Positions 1 to 9,049 of a DNA stretch of 64,000 nt are shown piece after piece. The notes under the pieces are model-generated. The model was not told where the DNA came from and searched no databases. It was given only the letters and a program-made list of their open reading frames with translations. A program made the position numbers and the translations under genes. Numbering within the stretch: position 1 is the first letter of the stretch; each line of letters begins with the position of its first letter. The DNA comes from an uncultured Lachnospiraceae bacterium (GTDB lineage Bacteria > Bacillota > Clostridia > Lachnospirales > Lachnospiraceae), in contig CANQMR010000007.1 in NCBI GenBank assembly GCA_947625015.1, positions 1-64,000 on the forward strand, written 5' to 3'.

Positions 1-55
1 TATTGCAGATTTCCCTTAAAACCAAGGTTTTTATAAAGATTTAACAATAAAAAAA

Positions 56-78
56 CAGGTAGTTTTTGACACTACCTG
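56..78. terminator. Hairpin at the edge of the truncated ligase gene
   Basis: A perfect 7-bp inverted repeat (CAGGTAG / CTACCTG) with a 9-nt T-rich loop sits in AT-rich DNA. It ends one base before the point where the reading frame of the downstream ligase fragment starts to look like its family (Glu-Thr-Ala-Gly-Arg-Pro). The simplest reading is that it is the 3' terminator or end structure of whatever DNA replaced the first part of that gene. No transposase is visible in the 55 bases to its left. Confidence 0.35.
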
Positions 79-1209
79 GAAACAGCGGGAAGACCAATTA
101 ATGATATTGCCGTAAAGATTGTGGATGAAGACGGCAAAGAGATAACGCAAAAGAAAAATGTCTGGGGGCGGCTGGCAATTAAGGGAACAATGCTGTTAAG
201 CGGTTACTACAGGGATCAGCAGATGACAGAAATGACATTGAAAGAAGGGTGGTTTTACACATCTGATTGTGCCTGTATTGATGAGGATGGATATGTCCGG
301 TTGAATGGACGGATAGATGATGTGATTAATGTTGGTGGGGAAAAGGTAGCTCCGGCAGATGTGGAAAAGCTGGTTTTGGCATCAGGAATGGTGAGGGAAT
401 GTGCCTGCATCGGTGTGGAGGATCCGGAGCAGGTATTAGGCCAGGTGGCGGTTGTTTATGTAGTCGCAGGCAATGATTATGATGAGAAAAAGGTGATTGG
501 CCATATCAGAGAAAATGCTGCTGGTTATATGGTTCCTTACAGATTGGTTAAAGTCAGGGAATTGCCCCTTAATTATATGGGAAAATTAGACCGAAAGGAA
601 TTGAGAAAACGGTGGCTGGAGTGCGACAGAGATAACGGTGTGGTACAGTTGCAATCGGAACCTTCCGGATTTGCAGCAGATGTGCTTCAACTGATATCAA
701 CCAGAAGAACCATACGCAATTTTACAGAGCAGAGGATAGAAAAAGAGAAAGTAGAAGATATTCTGCTTGCAGGAAGAATGGCCCCAAGCGGCCACAATAT
801 GCAGACATGGCAGTTTACGGTAGTAGACAGTAGGAGAATGCTCTTACGGATAAAAGAAATCACAGAAAAGACAGCGAAAGAGAAGGGGAGCTTGTTTTAT
901 GGATATAATAATCCCCAAATATTAATTATTGTTTCCAATGACAGAAGAAATGCCGATGGATGCCAGGATAGTTCCGCCGCAATAGAAAATATGCTGTTAA
1001 TGGCGCATGCCCATGGGCTTGGAGCCTGTTGGATTAATGCGCTGCTAAAACTGTCAGATGAGGCGCCTGTCAGGGAATTACTCACAGAACTGGGTATTCC
1101 GGTACGGCATATCGTGTATGGAATGGTAGGACTGGGCTATCCATCTGCTGCCGTAAAGATGCCTGCTAAGAAAGAGAATGTAGTTAAATATTATAGGGAT
1201 AATGAATAA
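79..1209 (+). pseudogene. 5'-truncated adenylate-forming (AMP) ligase fused to a nitroreductase domain
   Basis: The frame is open from just after a stop at 67-69, and ligase-like sequence (TAGRP, then VKIVDEDG) begins right after the hairpin at 56-78. About residues 1-190 match the C-terminal part of an AMP-forming acyl/amino-acid ligase: GRIDDVINVGGEKV is the hinge motif and YMGKLDRKEL carries the catalytic Lys. The large N-terminal adenylation domain with the phosphate-binding loop is missing, so the ligase cannot be active. Residues about 195-376 form a nitroreductase-family FMN domain (STRRTIRNF near its start, MAPSGHN, GLGACW). The GTG at 121 has no ribosome binding site, which also argues for truncation. 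An acyl carrier protein follows 21 bases later. The intact gene was probably part of an acyl-activation and redox-tailoring set; the substrate is unknown. Confidence 0.75.
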
Positions 1210-1230
1210 TAGGAAAGGATAAATAATGAT

Positions 1231-1458
1231 ATGAGAGAACAGTTATTGAATGTGTTAAAGGAAGCATTACCGGGGATTGACTTTGAATCCTCAGATACTT
1301 TAGTAGATGATGGTATTCTGGATTCTCTGGCAATTACAACGATAATTGCAGAAATCAGTATGGAATTTGGAATCAACATTCCTTTTGATGAGTTAGAGTC
1401 GGGAAATTTTAATTCTGTAGATAATATGTTAATGCTGATTAAACGGTGCAAAAAGTAG
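1231..1458 (+). CDS. Acyl carrier protein
   Basis: A 75-residue acidic protein of the phosphopantetheine-binding carrier family. The attachment motif is DGILDSLAI, with Ser33 as the predicted 4'-phosphopantetheine site. It would carry an acyl or aminoacyl group as a thioester for the neighbouring ligase. The gene starts 21 bases after the ligase/nitroreductase fragment, so the two were probably one operon. It lies apart from any fatty acid synthesis genes, so it is more likely a dedicated carrier (DltC-like or for a specialised metabolite) than the housekeeping AcpP. With the ligase broken it may be an orphan. Confidence 0.85.
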   Translation: MREQLLNVLKEALPGIDFESSDTLVDDGILDSLAITTIIAEISMEFGINIPFDELESGNFNSVDNMLMLIKRCKK

Positions 1459-1708
1459 GGGTTAATTACGATACGGATCCGGTAATTCAGGCATGTCTTG
1501 ACGGAAGCGGAAGGAACTTAATATAGCATTAACCAATGCGGATTCTTTAATCCAGGAAACGGAAAGACAGCTTATATTGTGCAGAGGAAATGGAGACGGA
1601 CAAACTGAAATGTGTTAACCATCAATGAACGAAAGGCAATATGCGTTGTGTAGCTAAATAGAGTATGATAAATTTTACCTATAATATTCTTACTGGGGAG
1701 GAAAAGCT
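1459..1708. other. Gene-free stretch, possibly a decayed coding region
   Basis: No intact gene is visible. Short open stretches in two frames around 1459-1620 read like protein before stopping (one ends at about 1526, another at about 1618), which could be a remnant of a third gene of the ligase/carrier operon. I do not recognise a family in them. A TATAAT hexamer at 1680-1685 precedes the next gene but lacks a convincing -35 box. Confidence 0.3.
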
Positions 1709-4700
1709 ATGAAGACACAGTTAAGTAAAAGACTATTGATATTATTGGTAATTTTTTTTGGTATAATTTTTCAAAATTCGCTGTATGCATCTGCAAATCA
1801 GCCAGCACTTAAGCTTAAAAAATCAGGTTATACCTATAGAGGGGACAAACGAATTATCTATGCAATAGAGATGACTCCCCAGATAACAACCTTAGATCAT
1901 CATTTTAGCTGGTATGTAGTAAATAAAAATGTTACAGTTAAAAGCCAGATTAAGATTACGGGGACAATCAATCTGATTCTGGAGGATGGCTGTACCCTGA
2001 CTGCGGCAAACGGGATCAGCGTTAGTGGGAACAGCAAATTGACAATTTGGGGACAGGATAAAGGAACAGGTAAACTTATTGCTAATGGTGGTTCTTATCG
2101 GGCGGGCCTTGAAGTTACAAAAGGAAATGGTTTGGTTATTAACGGGGGAACGATACAGGCAAAAGGAAGAAGAGAGTCAGACGGCTACAATGAACATGGT
2201 GGGGCTGGAATTGGCGGTGGTGATGGCCAGGCCGCTGGTTTGATTATTATAAACGCAGGAAAAGTTGATGCTAAGGGAGATGGAGGCGGAGCCGGCATTG
2301 GGAACGGTTTTGGTGCTACTGGGGGTGAAGTGACCATAAATGGTGGTAATGTGAAAGCTGCGGGGGGCGGCGGAGGAGCCGGAATCGGTGGCGGAAGGTT
2401 TTTATACGGCGGCACGACAATTAATATAAATGGAGGGACAATAGAAGCACAGGGGAACAGCGGAGGGGCCGGTATTGGTGGTGGTCTGCGCGGAAATTCC
2501 GGTACGATAACTATTTCAGGAGGTACAATTACGGCAAGCGGAGGCGAGTCCCAATATGGCGGCGGAGCAGGAATTGGCTGCGGCGCTTTTGGGGGCGCAG
2601 CGAACAAGTTGACGATTACAGGTGGTATGATTACGGCTACAGGCGGTAAAAACGGTGGAGCTGGTATTGGCGGAAGCGGCGGAGGTAGTGGAAGATTATA
2701 TAATTTTTCAATTACCGGGGGTTGGATTTTGGCAACCGGACAAAAGAATTACAGTGGCGGCAATGCTAATGCCATTGGCGGTGGGGCGAACTTTTCGCCT
2801 GCCAGTCTTTCCGCTGTGAAAGGAGCAGTTATAATAGACGGGGCAACAAAAAAGGGAGAAGTGTATGGGACACATGTTTTATCCGGTAACCGGGAAATTT
2901 CCAATGGATACACACTGACTATCCCATTAGGCGCAAAGCTGGATACAAAAAACTACACATTGACTAATAAGGGAACCATTTTGTCTGCCATCAGGTTTCA
3001 TGCAAATGGCGGCGCTTTTAGTGATGGAAAGAAGGAGTTTGACACTATATATAAATACAGCAGTTCTGTGACTACATTTGATTCTCTTAAGGTAAAAGCA
3101 CCGGAGAGGCAGGGCTGCCGGTTTGTCGGCTGGTACGAAAATACAGATGGGACAGGAAGTGAGACGAAACAGTTAGCCGCAAATACATTCAATTCTAAGG
3201 AATATTATGCAAAATGGGAGCTCCCGGTAACCATTACCAAACAGCCGGAGGCAAAGCAGGTGGTTTATGGCTATACAGGACAAACATTATCAATAGAAGT
3301 TCAAACTGCACAATTCAGCAAATCAACCCAAACTGCTTATCAATGGTATCAGACAGATGCAGACAAATCAGGACAAAATAAATTGATTGATGGCGCGACA
3401 GAAAGCAGTTATAATATTCCGCAAGGTCTTGGGGTTGGCACTTATACCTATTACTGTACCATTACCAATAATGGTTATTCTGTGGACAGTAACAAGGTCG
3501 AATTCAAGGTGACCCAATCTGCCACTTCTTATCAGGATGGGGTAAAGACCTATGGCAGTGGGGAGGACACACAGACAAAAGAGAGTTTTATATTGGGTGA
3601 TCCGATAATCATTAAGGTGACACCGGTGACAACGGGTGCTCCGGTATCTGGGGAAAAAGCGGTAAAGGGCAGTGAACCGTCTGAAAATCAGATTGCAATA
3701 TATAACCAGCAAGACCAGTTGACAGAGGCCAGGGATGTAACCTCTGGTACTGCTATGACCTTTGAAATTTCATCCCTTGAGGCAGGGCTTAAGCCAAATG
3801 AGGATGGCAGTAGCCAACAATATACATTGACGGCCGCATATGCTGGCAGTGATAATATGGAGGCACATTCTGAAAGCACCAATATTACTGTTGCTTGGCT
3901 GGAATCAGCACCCGATGCGATTTTGTCTGGTGAAGAAGGTGACGATGGGTGGTATGTTAATAATGTGACATTAGAAGCCCCGGAAAATTATACAATAAAT
4001 CTGGATTGTGGAACAACCTGGAATAGTAATGCAGTTATTACAGAGGATACAAATGGAGAAGTGGTTTACTATCTAAAGAACCAGTCTGGACAGATTGCCA
4101 GAAAAACCGTAAATATTAAGTTAGATAAAACACCACCGGTAATTAGTGAGTCAGTATCAGAAATTACATTGCACACAGGTGTTATAAGAGTAAATGCACA
4201 GGACCAGTTTTCCGGCATAGCCAGTTATACGTTAAAAAAGGAGTCCGGGGAAGGTGAACCCCAAATTGAAAATAAAGACAACGGGGTATTTGATGTTTCC
4301 TTATTAAGGGCAGCCCAGACTTATACATTTAGCGTAACCGTTAAGGATAAGGCAGGCAATGAGACAACGGATATTATACAATTTAATACGCCAGTGCGCA
4401 GTCTGGCAGATGCTACGGTAACGATGGACAGCACACAGGAGTATATCTATGATGGTAATGAAAAAACGCCGAAGATTGAAGTCAAGTTTGATAATGGTGT
4501 CATCGCAAGACCGGATCAGTACACATTGGTGTATGAAAATTCTAATGGTGGAAAAGGGAATCATACAAATGCGGGGACAGTAGAGCTAACGGTGGAGGCT
4601 GTAGAAGGAGGTCGTTATTATGATTCTGTTAAACAAAAACTGACCTTTGAGATTCGTAAAAAGGAATTGACAGTTGAATCGGTTGTGTTGCAGGATCGGG

Positions 4701-6163
4701 CTTTTGACGGGACCTATCTTGCAGTCTTGTCGGATGTTATATTGAATGGGGTTGTTGGAAAGGATGATGTCTATGCAGATATTGCAGACATTGATGGTGT
4801 ACTTCCAGATAAAAATGCAGGCAGATACGATAATGTAACAATTCCCGAGTTTACCATTGCTGGAAAAGATGCCAATAACTATGTATTGCTCAAGTCTGCC
4901 GGTAAGGTTGCTGTATCGGGTGGCATGGAGATTACCAAGGCAGATGGAGAGGCAGAGGTTTCAATGGAAAATTGGATATATAGTCCGGATAACAGTACGG
5001 CAAAATCCCCTGTCCCTGTATCTGCAACCAATGGAGATAATAATGTGACTTATGCCTATAAAGTTAAGGGGCAGGATGACAGTACTTATACAGCAGCCTT
5101 GCCGAGACAGGCAGGAAGTTATACTCTGCTGGCAACCTTTGCAGAGACACAGAATTATAAAGCGGTAGTGGCAAGAACGGATTTTACAATTGGAAAAGCT
5201 CAAAAACCAGCAGTAATGCCAGATACCAAAATGACGGCCCCGGAGAATGCGATAGATTTGCGGGATATTCCATTGCCTGAGGGGTGGTCGTGGAAGGATG
5301 CTGATAAAGAACTGGAATCGGGTAACACTATAACAGTGTCAGCAATCTATAAAGATCAGAAAAATTATGAGCAAACAGAGGTGGAAATTGAGGTATCAAA
5401 GGCTGGAGCTGCTGTTAAGCCAAAGGATGACACAGAAGAAGAAAAACAAAATATAACTGAAAATACATCAGAAGATAAAGCCGATACAGAAAAGAATGTG
5501 ACAACGGAGGATATCACCCAATCAGAGATGCATAAAGATACCGAAAGCGAAAAGACAACAGAGGTATCAAAAGAAGCGGAAAAATCAAGGCAGAAGGATA
5601 TACAAAAGGATGTTGATGAAAAAATAGAGCCAGAGGAAGGTGAACAGGAAAAACGGCAAAATACCACAACAGAACAAGAGGAGATAAGAAAAGAGAAGCA
5701 GGGTGAGGCACAAAAGGTCACAGAGGGAAAAGCGGAGCAGAGTGAGACACAAAAAGCGACAGATGAGAAAGAGAAGCGAAGTGAGACACAAAAAGTGACA
5801 GATGAGAAAGAGAAGCAGAGTGAGACACAAAAAGTGACAGATGAAAAAGAGAAGCAGAGTGAGACACGAAAAGTGACAGAAGGGAAAGAAAAGCAGGATG
5901 AAACACAAAGGATTGCAGAGAGAAAAGAGGAACAAACGGAGATAGTAAATGAAGAAGAAAAAGAGGAGGGAAAAGAGGAGGCGAAAAATAACACAGAGGA
6001 AATGAGCCAGACAACTGCAACGGAAGAAGCGCAAAAGACAACAGAGATCCAAACACAAAACAGTTTATCTTCTACATCTCATTTACATATTGCTTTATAT
6101 CTGGTTATAGTATTGCTCGGAGGTATTTGTGTAGAATTACTATATCTGCTTAATAAGAAGTGA
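1709..6163 (+). CDS. Large cell-surface protein: beta-helix, InlB B-repeat, Ig-like and YDG domains, charged repeats, C-terminal membrane anchor
   Basis: A 1484-residue secreted protein with a strong RBS (GGGGAGG) 9 bases before the ATG. A signal peptide covers about residues 1-29. Residues about 95-370 are glycine-rich with recurrent GGAGIGGG turns, typical of a right-handed parallel beta-helix. Residues about 428-504 match the InlB B-repeat (Listeria-Bacteroides repeat), ending in YYAKWE. An Ig-like unit (KQPEA...WYQ...YYC) follows at about 508-603, then further beta-sandwich modules, and a YDG-type domain at about 985-1080. Residues about 1235-1450 are Lys/Glu/Thr-rich with 13-residue tandem repeats. 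A hydrophobic segment at about 1458-1481 ends in Asn-Lys-Lys. There is no LPXTG sorting motif, so a membrane anchor after a cell-wall-spanning stalk is inferred. The likely role is adhesion or polymer binding. It is more AT-rich than most of the window. Confidence 0.85.
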   Translation: MKTQLSKRLLILLVIFFGIIFQNSLYASANQPALKLKKSGYTYRGDKRIIYAIEMTPQITTLDHHFSWYVVNKNVTVKSQIKITGTINLILEDGCTLTAANGISVSGNSKLTIWGQDKGTGKLIANGGSYRAGLEVTKGNGLVINGGTIQAKGRRESDGYNEHGGAGIGGGDGQAAGLIIINAGKVDAKGDGGGAGIGNGFGATGGEVTINGGNVKAAGGGGGAGIGGGRFLYGGTTININGGTIEAQGNSGGAGIGGGLRGNSGTITISGGTITASGGESQYGGGAGIGCGAFGGAANKLTITGGMITATGGKNGGAGIGGSGGGSGRLYNFSITGGWILATGQKNYSGGNANAIGGGANFSPASLSAVKGAVIIDGATKKGEVYGTHVLSGNREISNGYTLTIPLGAKLDTKNYTLTNKGTILSAIRFHANGGAFSDGKKEFDTIYKYSSSVTTFDSLKVKAPERQGCRFVGWYENTDGTGSETKQLAANTFNSKEYYAKWELPVTITKQPEAKQVVYGYTGQTLSIEVQTAQFSKSTQTAYQWYQTDADKSGQNKLIDGATESSYNIPQGLGVGTYTYYCTITNNGYSVDSNKVEFKVTQSATSYQDGVKTYGSGEDTQTKESFILGDPIIIKVTPVTTGAPVSGEKAVKGSEPSENQIAIYNQQDQLTEARDVTSGTAMTFEISSLEAGLKPNEDGSSQQYTLTAAYAGSDNMEAHSESTNITVAWLESAPDAILSGEEGDDGWYVNNVTLEAPENYTINLDCGTTWNSNAVITEDTNGEVVYYLKNQSGQIARKTVNIKLDKTPPVISESVSEITLHTGVIRVNAQDQFSGIASYTLKKESGEGEPQIENKDNGVFDVSLLRAAQTYTFSVTVKDKAGNETTDIIQFNTPVRSLADATVTMDSTQEYIYDGNEKTPKIEVKFDNGVIARPDQYTLVYENSNGGKGNHTNAGTVELTVEAVEGGRYYDSVKQKLTFEIRKKELTVESVVLQDRAFDGTYLAVLSDVILNGVVGKDDVYADIADIDGVLPDKNAGRYDNVTIPEFTIAGKDANNYVLLKSAGKVAVSGGMEITKADGEAEVSMENWIYSPDNSTAKSPVPVSATNGDNNVTYAYKVKGQDDSTYTAALPRQAGSYTLLATFAETQNYKAVVARTDFTIGKAQKPAVMPDTKMTAPENAIDLRDIPLPEGWSWKDADKELESGNTITVSAIYKDQKNYEQTEVEIEVSKAGAAVKPKDDTEEEKQNITENTSEDKADTEKNVTTEDITQSEMHKDTESEKTTEVSKEAEKSRQKDIQKDVDEKIEPEEGEQEKRQNTTTEQEEIRKEKQGEAQKVTEGKAEQSETQKATDEKEKRSETQKVTDEKEKQSETQKVTDEKEKQSETRKVTEGKEKQDETQRIAERKEEQTEIVNEEEKEEGKEEAKNNTEEMSQTTATEEAQKTTEIQTQNSLSSTSHLHIALYLVIVLLGGICVELLYLLNKK

Positions 6164-6265
6164 AAAGTTTAAGATATATAAGTAGACTTTTCCGTTCCTC
6201 AATGTTATACTATGCAAATATATTCATTATTTGAAAGTGTTGGATAAAAAGGAGATTAATAACCA

Positions 6266-7378
6266 ATGAAGTATGATTATCTGATTGTTGGCGCAGGCTT
6301 ATATGGAGCAGTATTTGCAAGGCAGGCAAAGGAAAAGGGAAAGTCGGTTTTAGTAATTGACAAGAGGCCGAATATTGCAGGAAACGTCTACACAGAAAAA
6401 GTAGAGGGAATCCATGTCCATAAATATGGCGCCCACATTTTTCATACCAACAGTGACAAAGTATGGAATTATATAACGCGCTTCGCTAAGTTTAACCGGT
6501 TTACCAATTCGCCGGTGGCAAATTATCGGGGGGAATTATACTCGATGCCCTTTAATATGTACACCTTCAATAAAATGTGGGGCGTGGTCACTCCCGAAGA
6601 GGCAATGAAGAAAATTGAAGAACAGAAGAAAGAGATAACCGGAGAACCCGCAAATTTAGAGGAGCAGGCAATTTCCCTGGTGGGACGGGATATCTATGAA
6701 AAGCTGGTTAAGGGATATACGGAAAAGCAGTGGGGAAGAGACTGCCGGGAGCTTCCGGCCTTTATCATCAAGAGGCTGCCGGTCCGGTTTACCTATGATA
6801 ATAATTATTTTAACGCGCTGTATCAGGGAATCCCCATAGGAGGGTACACCCGGTTAGTTGCCAATTTGTTAGAGGGTATTGAGGTAAAGCTGGATACAGA
6901 TTATCTTCATCAAAAAGACGAATGGGACGATTTGGCGGATAAGGTGGTATATACCGGGGCGATTGACGCTTATTTTGGTTATAAACTGGGTAATCTTGAG
7001 TACCGTTCAGTGCAGTTTGAGACAGAGACGCTCGACATTCCGAATTTTCAGGGAAATGCCGCAGTGAATTATACGGACAGGGAGACGCCATGGACCCGCA
7101 TCATTGAGCATAAATGGTTTGAATTTGGGAAAGACGAGAACGGCAACGACCTTCCCAGAACCGTAATCAGCCGGGAATACAGCATGGAGTGGAAACCGGG
7201 GGACGAACCTTATTATCCGGTAAATGATGAGAAAAACACAACGCTTTATAAGCAGTATAAGGAGCTTGCGGACAGAGAGGCAAAGGTGATTTTTGGAGGC
7301 CGACTTGGAGAGTATAAATATTACGATATGGATCAGGTCATCTTAGCTGCCCTTGACAGGAGCGAGGAGGAATTATAA
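6266..7378 (+). CDS. glf: UDP-galactopyranose mutase
   Basis: A 370-residue flavoprotein that interconverts UDP-galactopyranose and UDP-galactofuranose, the donor for galactofuranose-containing surface glycans. The N-terminus YLIVGAGLYGAVFA is the FAD-binding Rossmann motif, followed by DKRPNIAGNVYTE and the substrate-pocket stretch HKYGAHIFHT, all typical of Glf. Length is normal for the bacterial enzyme. The start has an AAAGGAG site. No galactofuranosyltransferase is adjacent. A weak promoter (TAGACT, 17 nt, TATACT at 6183-6211) may serve it independently of the surface-protein gene upstream. Confidence 0.95.
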   Translation: MKYDYLIVGAGLYGAVFARQAKEKGKSVLVIDKRPNIAGNVYTEKVEGIHVHKYGAHIFHTNSDKVWNYITRFAKFNRFTNSPVANYRGELYSMPFNMYTFNKMWGVVTPEEAMKKIEEQKKEITGEPANLEEQAISLVGRDIYEKLVKGYTEKQWGRDCRELPAFIIKRLPVRFTYDNNYFNALYQGIPIGGYTRLVANLLEGIEVKLDTDYLHQKDEWDDLADKVVYTGAIDAYFGYKLGNLEYRSVQFETETLDIPNFQGNAAVNYTDRETPWTRIIEHKWFEFGKDENGNDLPRTVISREYSMEWKPGDEPYYPVNDEKNTTLYKQYKELADREAKVIFGGRLGEYKYYDMDQVILAALDRSEEEL

Positions 7379-7428
7379 TCATTAGCCCTATTGCCCGAAA
7401 GGCTTTAAGGAAAATGTTAAAATTTTTA

Positions 7429-7457
7429 TTGATTTTTTTAGTAGAAATGTATATAAT
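7429..7457 (+). promoter_or_regulatory. Promoter of the candidate small RNA
   Basis: TTGATT (7429-7434), a 17-nt spacer and TATAAT (7452-7457) form a near-consensus sigma-A promoter. The predicted start is at about 7464, exactly where a small hairpin begins, and a terminator lies 95-125 nt downstream. Confidence 0.75.
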
Positions 7458-7463
7458 ACAACT

Positions 7464-7588
7464 GAGCAGATGAAATGCTCAATTTAAGTGCGTTGCTACT
7501 TTAAGTGCAAACCTTTAATTTAAGTGCTTCGCTACTTGGAATGCGAATCGTTAATTATTAGGGAGATAGATTTCTTATCTCCCTATTT
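7464..7588 (+). ncRNA. Candidate small RNA with two 36-nt repeats
   Basis: The 311-base gap between glf and the GH5 gene holds a complete short transcription unit: promoter at 7429-7457, a 5' hairpin (GAGCA/TGCTC, 7464-7480), two imperfect 36-nt direct repeats (7481-7516 and 7517-7552, both beginning AATTTAAGTGC), and a strong terminator at 7559-7588. No ORF with an RBS is present in it. It could be a free small RNA of about 125 nt or a prematurely terminated leader of the GH5 gene. It does not match the landmarks of 6S, SRP or tmRNA. Confidence 0.45.
7559..7588 (+). terminator. Intrinsic terminator upstream of the GH5 gene
   Basis: A 10-bp stem (TAGGGAGATA / TATCTCCCTA) with a 7-nt loop is followed by TTTT. 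It ends the transcript that starts at about 7464. Confidence 0.8.
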
Positions 7589-7689
7589 TGCTATCTTATG
7601 GGAAAAAGTGGATTTTTACTATATAGGTGAGGAATACATAAAGAAACATATGTAAGACATATAATAAGAGGATTGGAAAGGAGAAGATT

Positions 7690-8709
7690 ATGGAACTATT
7701 ACGAGGAGTGAATTTTGGCGGATATCTTTCCCAGTGTGAGCACAGTCTCAAACATTATGCGGAATTTATCGGCGAGGAGGATGTGAAAACCGTTGCCCGT
7801 TGGGGGTTTGACCATATCCGTCTGCCGATTGATTATGAGGTTTTGGAGACAGAGGACGGACAGATTTATGAAGAGGGAATTGCCTATGTCGACCGTTTTC
7901 TGGACTGGTGCCGGGCGGCTAAGCTGGATGTGGTGTTAGACCTTCACAAGGCGCCGGGCTATGATTTTAATGATGCCGGGGACAGTGAACGCAATAACCT
8001 GTTTACCAATGAAGCATTGAAGGAGCGTTTTGTCACGCTGTGGTCCCGTATGGCTAAGCGGTATGGCAGCAGGGAAGGCGTCGCTTTTGAACTGTTAAAT
8101 GAGGTTGTAGAGGAAGAAAATGCAGAGCTTTGGAACGAGCTGATTGACCAGGCCGTAAAGGCAATCCGGGCGGAGGCGCCGGATATTCCGATTATCTATG
8201 GCGGGATTCACTGGAACAGCGCAAAGACTTTGAAGCTTCTGCGGGTGCCTGAGGATAAGAATGTAATCTTCACTTTCCATTTCTATGAGCCGTTGCTGTT
8301 TACCCACCAGAAAGCCTACTGGGTTGCCAATATGCCCAAGAAGGACATTCCCTACCCGGAGTCTATGGAGTATTACAGGAAAGAGTCCGAGTGCTTAGGC
8401 TACCAGGGCAATGATGTGGTAAATGCGGATGCAGATAAGATGGGAATTGATTTCATGGAGGAGATGGTAAAGGAGGCGGTGGACGCCGCCGGACATGCGG
8501 GAGTGCGCCTTTACTGCGGAGAATTTGGAGTCATTGACCAGGCGCCCACAGCGGATACCCTGCGGTGGTTCCAGGATGTGATGGAGGTCTTTGGAAGGCA
8601 TGATATCCACAGCGCATTGTGGAGCTATAAGGAGATGGATTTTGGACTGGCAGATGAACATTATGCCCCGATTCGGGAAGAAATGATTAAACTTCTGACA
8701 GGAAAATAG
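7690..8709 (+). CDS. Glycoside hydrolase family 5 (beta-glucosidase/glucanase type)
   Basis: A 339-residue (beta/alpha)8 retaining glycosidase of family GH5. The predicted acid/base is Glu138 in FELLNEV and the nucleophile is Glu278 in YCGEFGV; the early GVNFGGYL and HIRLPIDY motifs are also typical. There is no signal peptide, so it acts in the cytoplasm on an imported oligosaccharide. The exact substrate (beta-1,3- or beta-1,4-glucoside, or mannoside) cannot be read from the sequence. The start is preceded by GGAAAGGAG. It is a single gene with no transporter next to it. Confidence 0.9.
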   Translation: MELLRGVNFGGYLSQCEHSLKHYAEFIGEEDVKTVARWGFDHIRLPIDYEVLETEDGQIYEEGIAYVDRFLDWCRAAKLDVVLDLHKAPGYDFNDAGDSERNNLFTNEALKERFVTLWSRMAKRYGSREGVAFELLNEVVEEENAELWNELIDQAVKAIRAEAPDIPIIYGGIHWNSAKTLKLLRVPEDKNVIFTFHFYEPLLFTHQKAYWVANMPKKDIPYPESMEYYRKESECLGYQGNDVVNADADKMGIDFMEEMVKEAVDAAGHAGVRLYCGEFGVIDQAPTADTLRWFQDVMEVFGRHDIHSALWSYKEMDFGLADEHYAPIREEMIKLLTGK

Positions 8710-8771
8710 GAGAAACAAACAATTAGTAACACATGTATTGTAAGTATTTGAAAAACGGATTGAAAAACCTA

Positions 8772-8800
8772 TTGAACAATAACAGACAATGGAGTATAAT
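8772..8800 (+). promoter_or_regulatory. Promoter of the riboflavin operon
   Basis: TTGAAC (8772-8777), 17-nt spacer, TATAAT (8795-8800). Transcription would start at about 8807, just before the FMN riboswitch. Confidence 0.85.
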
Positions 8801-8817
8801 GACCTACGGAAAGCAAA

Positions 8818-8960
8818 TCATCTTCGGGGCGGGGTGCAAGTCCCCACCGGCGGTATTTGAACAGCGGGGAGCAGTCCCGCAGGATTCATCAGCCCGCGAG
8901 CCGCAAGGCAGGAACCGGTGAGATTCCGGTGCCGACAGTATAGTCTGGATGGAAGAAGAG
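8818..8960 (+). promoter_or_regulatory. FMN riboswitch (RFN element)
   Basis: The conserved RFN core is visible: CTTCGGGGCGGGGTG near the 5' side, CCCCACCGGCGGT, the GAGCAGTCCCGCAGGATT-type segment, AGCCCGCGAGCC, AGGAACCGGTGAGATTCC, CCGACAGTATAGTCTGGATG and the closing GAAGAAG. It senses flavin mononucleotide. A terminator at 8999-9030 lies between it and ribD, so the predicted mode is FMN-induced premature termination of the rib operon. Confidence 0.95.
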
Positions 8961-8998
8961 TCAGATACAAGGTCTGATTGTATTTTGATGTAAGCAAA

Positions 8999-9030
8999 GT
9001 CCCGAAAGCAGTGCGCTTTTGGGATTTTTT
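8999..9030 (+). terminator. Riboswitch-controlled terminator
   Basis: The stem TCCCGAAAGC / GCTTTTGGGA closes on a 5-nt loop and is followed by six T. It sits 20 bases before the ribD start and is the expression platform of the FMN riboswitch. Confidence 0.85.
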
Positions 9031-9049
9031 AATTGTGCGGGAGTGAAAG

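Noticed and set aside
1..55. Insertion sequence end at the left edge
   Set aside because: Only a hairpin and AT-rich sequence are visible; no transposase or terminal repeat can be confirmed within the window.
2185..2607. Pro/Ala-rich minus-strand frame of 140 residues
   Set aside because: It is the complement of the glycine-rich beta-helix region; composition is explained by that and no RBS precedes it.
5365..6058. Long open frames on the minus strand, Ser/Phe/Cys-rich
   Set aside because: They are mirror frames of the Lys/Glu/Thr-rich repeat region of the surface protein, with biased composition and no ribosome binding site.
8733..8921. Open frame inside the leader of the riboflavin operon
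   Set aside because: It lies within the promoter and FMN riboswitch and has no family resemblance.
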